In this document: piece after piece, positions 24,429 to 29,369 of the stretch | How positions within the stretch are numbered: position 1 is the stretch's first letter | Layout: every line of letters begins with the position of its first letter | Source: JAABTH01 sp964390725 | GTDB taxonomy: Bacteria > Bacillota > Dethiobacteria > DTU022 | Direction: 5' to 3' | DNA: 29,369 nucleotides | Assembly: GCA_964390725.1 (NCBI GenBank) | Contig: CAYMIW010000038.1 | Coordinates: 1-29,369, forward strand | The notes under the pieces: generated by a model | Told to the model about the DNA's origin: nothing | Databases searched by the model: none | What the model saw: only the letters and a program-made list of their open reading frames with translations | Position numbers and translations under genes: made by a program

Positions 24429-25367
24429 TTATTCGATACGCCGCATTCGGGGGTCAAGAATATCGCGCAAACCTTCACCAAGCATATTAACAGCAAGAAC
24501 AAGAACCAGGATGGCGATACCGGAAAAAGTGGATATCCACCAGGCGCTAAGCATATAATCACGCCCAATATTAACCATTGAACCCCAGGCTGGTTCCGGG
24601 TACTGGATACCAAGCCCCAAAAAACTCAACGAAGCTTCCATAATGATCATAAAACCCATGCGCAGGGTTCCCAGGACAATAATTGAGTTGAGAATGTTAG
24701 GCATAATTTCACGCAGCATTATCTTCAGATTATTTTGCCCCAGGGCCCGGGAAGCATCAACGTACTCCTTGGTTTTTTCCGAAAGTACTTCGCCCCGAAC
24801 CAGGCGGAAGAAACCTACCCATCCTTTAAACGTAAGAGCAAAAACCAGGTTGTTAAAGCCAGGGCCAATTACAGCCATGGTAAAAATAGCGAATATAAGC
24901 CAGGGGAACGAAAGCAGAAGATCGGCAAAACGGGATAAAAGTTTATCGAGCATGCCCCTGTAATAGCCGGCCAGCAAGCCGAGAGTAGTTCCTATTAAAA
25001 TTGAAATGCTTACTGTCAGGAGGCCAATCATCAGCGAAATTCTTGTCCCGACGATAATCCTGGAGAATAGATCCATCCCCAGCTGGTCTGTGCCAAGCAG
25101 GTTTTCTTCACTGCCACCGTCCATCCAGGAAGGAGGTTTTAACCTGGCCAAAAGATTTACCTCCATCGGATCAACCGGGACAATTAAGGGGCCGGCAACA
25201 GCAAGAAATACAAAAAAGAGCAGAACTAACAACCCGATCATCGCTGAAGGGTTGCGGCTGAGCTTATATAAAAATTTTACAAAATTTTTACCGGTCAGGC
25301 GTAAACGGGTCAGGTAGTAATCCCGCAGGCGCATTCTCTCTGGATTAAGTGGTTGAATCCGACTCAT
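24429..25367 (-). CDS. ABC transporter permease (DppC/OppC type)
   Basis: This inner-membrane permease has six predicted transmembrane segments. The N-terminus carries the OppC-type leading helix (SAMIGLLVLLFFVFLAVAGP near 40-60). The ATPase-coupling EAA loop is visible as DASRALGQNNLKIMLREIMP near 205-225. LLGTDQLGMDLFSRI near 95 is a conserved periplasmic-side motif of this group. At 312 aa it is typical. It starts at ATG 25367 after a run of G bases. It works with the DppB-type permease just upstream. Confidence 0.93.
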   Translation of the reverse strand: MSRIQPLNPERMRLRDYYLTRLRLTGKNFVKFLYKLSRNPSAMIGLLVLLFFVFLAVAGPLIVPVDPMEVNLLARLKPPSWMDGGSEENLLGTDQLGMDLFSRIIVGTRISLMIGLLTVSISILIGTTLGLLAGYYRGMLDKLLSRFADLLLSFPWLIFAIFTMAVIGPGFNNLVFALTFKGWVGFFRLVRGEVLSEKTKEYVDASRALGQNNLKIMLREIMPNILNSIIVLGTLRMGFMIIMEASLSFLGLGIQYPEPAWGSMVNIGRDYMLSAWWISTFSGIAILVLVLAVNMLGEGLRDILDPRMRRIE

Positions 25368-25406
25368 TAGACCCCCCCTAACAACGTTTAAAGCATATGG
25401 TAAAAT

Positions 25407-26417
25407 CTAAATTGATATTTTTGGATTAATATACGTATAGAGAATGTCAACAATAAGGTTGGCAAAAACAAAGGTAAACGCATAAATCATAACCACGCCC
25501 TGAACCAGGGGGTAATCGCGTACAAAAATTGAGCTGACAACCAAACGGCCTAACCCCGGCCAGCTGAAAACAGTTTCTACGATCATATTACCGCCTAAGA
25601 GCATACCTATTTCCAGCCCGATTACTGTAACCGTTGGAATCATAGCATTGCGCATGGCATGTTTGACTATAACCCTGAATTCACCCAGACCCTTGGCCCG
25701 GGCCATAACCACGTAATCGTTACGTAATACTTCAAGCATACTGGAACGCATTACCCTGGCCACAATAGCAGCCATTGGAAAGCCCAGGGTAATTGAAGGC
25801 ATAATCAGGTGTTTAAGGGTGCTTGCCAGGGCGGGCATATTGCCGGTTAGGATAGAATCTATTATATAAAAACCGGTTATTTCCTGAAGTCTTACATCGT
25901 AAGCTATCCGGCCGTAGGTAGGAAGCCAGTTCAGGTTGATTGAGAAGACAATGATTAGAATTATACCCATCCAGAATATCGGCATGCAGATTCCGAAAAA
26001 GGCTGTAGCCATGCTGACTCGATCAAGCAGGCTGTTTTGTTTGACAGCAGAGACAACACCAATGGGGATGGCAATAGCCAGGGCAAAAAAAGCACCGAAA
26101 ACAGCCAGTTCAATAGTAGCCGGCAAAGTTTGTTTGATTAATTCCCATACCGGGCGTCCTTTGGTAAATGACATGCCCAGGTCTCCGCGAAAAAGATCTT
26201 TTAAAAAGTAACCGAGCTGAACCGGAATTGATTCATCAAGATGCCACTGTTCGCGCAGTAGTTCAACTTCACGCTCTGAAACGTGACCGGCCTGCCCCAT
26301 CATAATATCAACCGGGTCTCCCGGGGTTAACCGCATGATAAGAAAGATAATAATGCCAATACCAATTATAACGGGAATTGCTATAAGTATTCTTTCGATG
26401 ACTCTGCTTGTCTGCAC
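25407..26417 (-). CDS. ABC transporter permease (DppB/OppB type)
   Basis: This is the partner permease of the importer, 336 aa with about six membrane segments. The N-terminal helix is followed by LTPGDPVDIMMGQAG near residue 30-45, a family hallmark. The EAA coupling loop ARAKGLGEFRVIVKHAMRNA lies near 235-255, and the C-terminus ends in DILYTYINPKI. The start GTG 26417 has only a weak site (GGATGGTGA). Together with the preceding hairpin, this suggests lower expression than the binding protein. Confidence 0.93.
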   Translation of the reverse strand: MQTSRVIERILIAIPVIIGIGIIIFLIMRLTPGDPVDIMMGQAGHVSEREVELLREQWHLDESIPVQLGYFLKDLFRGDLGMSFTKGRPVWELIKQTLPATIELAVFGAFFALAIAIPIGVVSAVKQNSLLDRVSMATAFFGICMPIFWMGIILIIVFSINLNWLPTYGRIAYDVRLQEITGFYIIDSILTGNMPALASTLKHLIMPSITLGFPMAAIVARVMRSSMLEVLRNDYVVMARAKGLGEFRVIVKHAMRNAMIPTVTVIGLEIGMLLGGNMIVETVFSWPGLGRLVVSSIFVRDYPLVQGVVMIYAFTFVFANLIVDILYTYINPKISI

Positions 26418-26510
26418 GAAATCACCATCCTACCTTGTTCTGGATCAACTGATACTTGCAGGGTAAATGCTTTTAACAACTCGCATAAAAAAAGCCGTAC
26501 TTTAATGAAA

Positions 26511-26543
26511 GGGTTATTGCGGGCGAAAAACCCGCAATAACCC
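26511..26543 (-). terminator. Intercistronic hairpin between the binding protein and the permease
   Basis: GGGTTATTGCGGG and CCCGCAATAACCC form a perfect 13-bp stem with a 7-base loop, just after the binding-protein stop. On the minus strand it is followed by CTTTCATT, which is only weakly T-rich. It is likely a partial terminator or an mRNA-stabilising hairpin that keeps binding-protein levels above permease levels. Confidence 0.7.
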
Positions 26544-26558
26544 CTTATAACAAAGTGT

Positions 26559-28151
26559 TTATTCTAGCGCTACCCTGTGCAGGTTAATCCTGCTGTCAGT
26601 GCTCGGTTCCCAGTTAACAACATTAGCCCGGCAAGCTTCAATTTCCATGCCTACATAACCAAATACCCAGGGAGCATCATTATAAATAATTTCCTGGGCC
26701 TGGTAATAGAGGTCTGAACGTTCATCACGTTCTACTGCTATTTCTGCAGCATCAAGGAGAGCATCAAGCTCAGGATTGGCATATTGTGAGTAGTTTCCGC
26801 GGTCATTGCTTCTGAGCTTGGGAACAAGTAAATCGCTCGGGTCAAGGGTTGAGTTACCCCAGTTACCGAAAACCATCATTCTTTCACCGGCAAGCAGCTG
26901 ATCACGGAGGACACCCCAATCCCAGATTCGGACTGAAGCATCAATGCCAACATCATTAAGCATGCTGGCAGCAGCATAAGCAACATCTTTTAAAACGTCT
27001 TCCGTGTCAATCACCAGTTCGAAGCCATCAGCATAACCGGCCTCGGTTAGCAGCTCAACTGCCTTCTCCGGATCAAATCCGTATGGCTCAAGGGCCGGAT
27101 TAACAGCAAAGCCATGAGGCAGTAACGGACCAGCCACTGTCGTTGCATAACCAAGTAGAACATTGTTTACAATAGCATCCATATCAATTGCGTAATTTAT
27201 TGCCTGCCTGACCCTGACATCATCAAGTGGTGCCATATTTACATTCATCTCGAACATATTCATCCGGGTTCCATCAACCATTTTAACTAATATGTTGGGA
27301 TCAGATTCCAGCTGAGCAACCATATCGGGAGGAACATTATGAATGATATGGATGTCCCCACCCTGCAGAGCAGCAATACGTGTTGATACTTCGGGCATAA
27401 ACTCGAAAATTACCCTCGCTGCAGGGGCTGGTCCAACCGGCGGTATATCAGGCGAGCCACCATAATAATCATCGAAGCGCTCAAGAACAATACGATCATC
27501 GATTGATCCTTCGACAAACTTGAAAGGACCGGCTCCCATAGGCCTGGTTGCAATATCCGAGCCGACTTCTTCAAGATATGCCTTTGATACTATCTGCTGG
27601 TGTGGTAGCATAGCCAGCAATATTGGCCATGGTTCTTCCAGGATGAAGCGGACTGTATCATCGCCGACAACCTCCACTTCCACCAGGGGCCCTAACAGAC
27701 CTTTACGGGGAGATGTTTCACCTTCCATGGCCCCTTCATTAATAACTCGGTCAAAAGTAAATTTAACATCTTCTACGCTTAAATCTGAGCCATCGTGGAA
27801 TTTAACCCCACTGCGAATCTTAAATTCCCAGATGGTTGGCTCCGGGTTAGACCACGACTCAGCTATTTCGGCAACTACGGTGCCATCGGGCTTGCGGGTA
27901 ACCAAACCATCGTAAATATTTCTGATTACAGTCTCGGTTACACGGTCACGGTGGTTTGCCGGATCAAGAGTTAATATTGTTTGTGAAAGCCCTAAAACAA
28001 TTGTGTAATCTTCATCAACGGCGACTTCTTCGCCATTTTCATCTGTGGGCTCTTCTACAACTGGTTCAGATGGGCTGCAACCTGAAACCAGGAAAATACT
28101 TAAAGCTAAAGCTAAAAACAAGGCTAGAACATACCAGGAAAACCTTCTCAC
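26559..28151 (-). CDS. Family 5 extracellular solute-binding lipoprotein (DppA/OppA type)
   Basis: This protein captures the substrate outside the cell and delivers it to the permeases. A lipoprotein signal peptide is clear: MRRF, a hydrophobic stretch, and the lipobox LVSGC with the lipidated Cys at residue 25. An acidic linker follows. The family 5 body begins near 50 with LSQTILTLDPANHRD, then WEFKIRSGVKFHDG near 133 and AINYAIDMDAIV near 320. The length of 530 aa is normal. The start is GTG 28151 behind AAGGAGGGG. Family 5 proteins bind peptides, nickel chelates, opines and similar molecules; binding specificity cannot be read from the sequence. It is the first structural gene after the regulator. 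Confidence 0.93.
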   Translation of the reverse strand: MRRFSWYVLALFLALALSIFLVSGCSPSEPVVEEPTDENGEEVAVDEDYTIVLGLSQTILTLDPANHRDRVTETVIRNIYDGLVTRKPDGTVVAEIAESWSNPEPTIWEFKIRSGVKFHDGSDLSVEDVKFTFDRVINEGAMEGETSPRKGLLGPLVEVEVVGDDTVRFILEEPWPILLAMLPHQQIVSKAYLEEVGSDIATRPMGAGPFKFVEGSIDDRIVLERFDDYYGGSPDIPPVGPAPAARVIFEFMPEVSTRIAALQGGDIHIIHNVPPDMVAQLESDPNILVKMVDGTRMNMFEMNVNMAPLDDVRVRQAINYAIDMDAIVNNVLLGYATTVAGPLLPHGFAVNPALEPYGFDPEKAVELLTEAGYADGFELVIDTEDVLKDVAYAAASMLNDVGIDASVRIWDWGVLRDQLLAGERMMVFGNWGNSTLDPSDLLVPKLRSNDRGNYSQYANPELDALLDAAEIAVERDERSDLYYQAQEIIYNDAPWVFGYVGMEIEACRANVVNWEPSTDSRINLHRVALE

Positions 28152-28202
28152 ACCTTTCCCCTCCTTCTATTTAAAACATTTACACCGGTTTTCATCGTGC
28201 AG

Positions 28203-28231
28203 ATTATGCCCGATCATCACCTCCAAAGCAA
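28203..28231 (-). promoter_or_regulatory. Promoter of the transporter operon
   Basis: TTGCTT at 28226-28231 and CATAAT at 28203-28208 are spaced 17 bases on the minus strand, about 50 bases upstream of the binding-protein start. Boxes are 4 of 6 and 5 of 6 to consensus. Confidence 0.5.
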
Positions 28232-28262
28232 TTCTTAATTTTAAACGACTTATGAATAGTGA

Positions 28263-28286
28263 TAGTATCATGTTATAACCAGTGCT
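28263..28286 (-). promoter_or_regulatory. Shared operator-like element upstream of the binding protein
   Basis: The 24-bp stretch here matches 22317-22340 at 19 positions. The best part on the minus strand is AGCACTGGTTATAAC, against AGCACTGGTAGTAAC at the other site (13 of 15). It contains the palindrome GTTATAAC. It lies just upstream of the predicted promoter. The GntR protein at 28430-29182 is the likeliest binder. Confidence 0.5.
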
Positions 28287-28343
28287 CGTATAAAAAAATA
28301 TTCCCTTAATAGTAGGACCTAAGCTGTGGCAGGTAGATGTAAA

Positions 28344-28376
28344 AAACAACATTAATGACTGTGATTAATGTTGTTT
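28344..28376 (-). terminator. Terminator-like perfect palindrome after the GntR gene
   Basis: AAACAACATTAAT and ATTAATGTTGTTT are perfect 13-bp arms around a 7-base loop. On the minus strand TTT completes a run of six T after the stem, 54 bases past the regulator's stop. It is most likely an intrinsic terminator for the regulator gene, although the AT-rich stem is also compatible with an operator. Confidence 0.6.
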
Positions 28377-28429
28377 CGACGCACCATACGAATATTCCTT
28401 CTTGTCTGATTAATTTAATTAATTTTTTT

Positions 28430-29182
28430 TCAACTTACTACATAGCGGCTGATATTAAACTTATAGCGATCGCCGCGATAAAAAGCATGTCTCAGCTCAA
28501 TTGGTGTTTCCTGGCGGGTATAAATAATGGAAGTAACCTTGAAAAGTGGGCTACCTGCAGGTTGTTCTATTAACTCGGCTTGCTCTGGATTTGCCACAGT
28601 TGCTTCAAATGTTTGCGCGGCAACTCCAAGATCAATTTTTTTATGATCGCGATAATATCGGGTAAAAGAAAACCAACCTTTTTCTGCTTCAATCTTTTTA
28701 ACCATATTTATAGCATCAAAACCAAGTTCGGCAGGAAGATAGTACTGGAAAATAACCAGCGGTGCATTACTGGCAATACCAAGCAGTTTGAAACTGGCTA
28801 CATCAGAACCAAGCGGAAGGCTGAGCAGTGAGGTTATTTGCACATCTGCAGTTACCAGTTGTGCTTCCAACACTTTCATGGAAGGAGTTAGACCACGGCC
28901 GAGAATTGTTTCTTCAAAACCGGTTAAACGAATTAACCCCTGATCAATTTTCTCTTCTGCGACAAAGGTTCCTTTACCCTGTATTCTATAGAGCAGCCCT
29001 TCGCTGATGGCCAGGCTAATCCCCTGGCGAACCGTTGTGCGGCTGAGGTTATATTTTTCGCATAGTTCCCGCTCTGAAGGAATCTGATCATGCGGTTTAA
29101 GCTTTTTATCCCTGATATCCTGAGCCAGTAAATCTTTTAACTGCACATAGAGGCTAATGGGAGAACGATTTGATAGTTGCAT
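28430..29182 (-). CDS. GntR-family regulator, HutC subfamily with UTRA domain
   Basis: This is a ligand-responsive transcription factor. The winged helix at residues about 8-75 shows the family pattern: LLAQDIRDKKLKPHDQIPSE, then ELCEKYNLSRTTVRQGI, then LLYRIQGKGTFVA. Residues about 95-245 form the UTRA ligand-binding domain, with KVTSIIYTRQETPIELRHAF near the C-terminus. At 250 aa it is standard. ATG 29182 has AAGGAG upstream. Its place at the head of the transporter, dehydrogenase and mutase genes suggests it senses the imported compound or a breakdown product. Candidate operators are 28263-28286 and 22317-22340. Confidence 0.93.
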   Translation of the reverse strand: MQLSNRSPISLYVQLKDLLAQDIRDKKLKPHDQIPSERELCEKYNLSRTTVRQGISLAISEGLLYRIQGKGTFVAEEKIDQGLIRLTGFEETILGRGLTPSMKVLEAQLVTADVQITSLLSLPLGSDVASFKLLGIASNAPLVIFQYYLPAELGFDAINMVKKIEAEKGWFSFTRYYRDHKKIDLGVAAQTFEATVANPEQAELIEQPAGSPLFKVTSIIYTRQETPIELRHAFYRGDRYKFNISRYVVS

Positions 29183-29201
29183 AGCTGATCTCCTTGTAAA
29201 G

Positions 29202-29228
29202 ATTGTTTATTAAATAACCTGAAACAAT
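29202..29228. promoter_or_regulatory. Inverted repeat ATTGTTT / AAACAAT in front of the GntR gene
   Basis: Seven-base perfect arms at 29202-29208 and 29222-29228 are spaced 13 bases, just upstream of the regulator's ribosome site. It could be an autoregulatory site. The half-site TTGTTT also appears in the palindrome at 28344-28376, though such AT-rich matches can be chance. Confidence 0.3.
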
Positions 29229-29369
29229 ACCCACGGCACTTTATCATTAGCATACCACAGGGTACCTAAATTCCACGCAAACATTAATTTTCCTTCATTA
29301 ACTGATCCGGGCATGGGTCGTCAACCTTTTTATAGACAATTTGCTAAGCTACTGCAGCCAACCTCTCTT
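29223..29369 (+). other. Open frame running off the right edge, possible partial gene or repeat
   Basis: After a TGA at 29220-29222 the plus-strand frame is open for 49 codons to the window end. It reads as balanced protein-like sequence, including VPKFHANINFPSLTDPGMG and RQPFYRQFAKLLQPTSL. An ATG at 29313 has no ribosome site. On the minus strand a 34-codon ORF (29210-29314, MPGSVNEGKL...) covers part of the same DNA. This may be a piece of a mobile or repeated element, or the start of the next gene. I cannot decide between these from the window alone. Confidence 0.25.

Noticed and set aside
28167..28352. A 61-codon minus-strand ORF between the regulator and the binding protein
   Set aside because: It covers the terminator, the operator-like element and the promoter, and lacks a ribosome site.

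Overview
The window looks like a chromosomal segment from an anaerobic, Clostridia-like member of the Bacillota. The signs are strong AGGAGG-type ribosome binding sites, frequent TTG and GTG starts, a cobalamin-dependent glutamate-mutase-type enzyme, an oligopeptide-type ABC importer, and toxin-antitoxin pairs mixed with defence genes. I see no tRNA, rRNA, CRISPR array or complete insertion sequence.

Region 1 (1-16031) is a defence and accessory island. From the left, on the minus strand, it holds a membrane-anchored SMODS-associated NUDIX protein followed by a short overlapping ORF, then a complete type I restriction-modification operon (hsdM-hsdS-hsdR). Next come a flavodoxin, a deleted aldehyde dehydrogenase remnant, a plus-strand FitA/VapC-type toxin-antitoxin pair, a prenyltransferase/squalene-cyclase-like protein, a small zinc ribbon protein and a McrBC system. 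To the right are a decayed copy of the hsdM promoter and 5' end, an AlkD-type DNA alkylation repair protein, and a second toxin-antitoxin pair (AbrB type with a PIN toxin). The hsdM remnant at about 14128-14400 matches the live hsdM 5' region at 7340-7590 in the same orientation. This suggests an ancestral second hsd operon that was broken when mcrBC arrived or by a rearrangement.

Region 2 (16032-16538) holds no convincing protein gene. On the minus strand it carries what looks like a standalone structured RNA of about 310-325 nt. A consensus-like promoter points at its 5' end, an 11-bp helix closes it, and a U-rich tract follows. I cannot assign it to a known family.

Region 3 (16539-29369) is metabolic. 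A class-I-amidotransferase-like hydrolase (peptidase C26) lies on the plus strand and ends at a strong terminator. Converging on it from the right is a minus-strand gene set: a GntR/HutC regulator, a family 5 solute-binding lipoprotein, two permeases, two ATPases, an octopine/nopaline-type dehydrogenase, and a 1229-residue protein. That protein appears to fuse a cobalamin-binding domain, a glutamate-mutase-epsilon-like barrel and a MutL/GlmL-like ATPase in one chain. A 24-bp element (19 of 24 matches) occurs upstream of both the solute-binding protein and the dehydrogenase, so the two parts are probably co-regulated. My working hypothesis is an import and catabolic locus for an opine or other N-substituted amino acid: the importer brings it in, the dehydrogenase cleaves or reduces it, and the single-chain mutase rearranges the released amino acid. 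The substrate is unknown.

The most novel items are the fused mutase and its operon, the candidate structured RNA, the hsdM scar, the three GTATTAC boxes spaced exactly 18 bp apart before the AbrB/PIN pair, and the element shared between the two halves of the importer-mutase locus.
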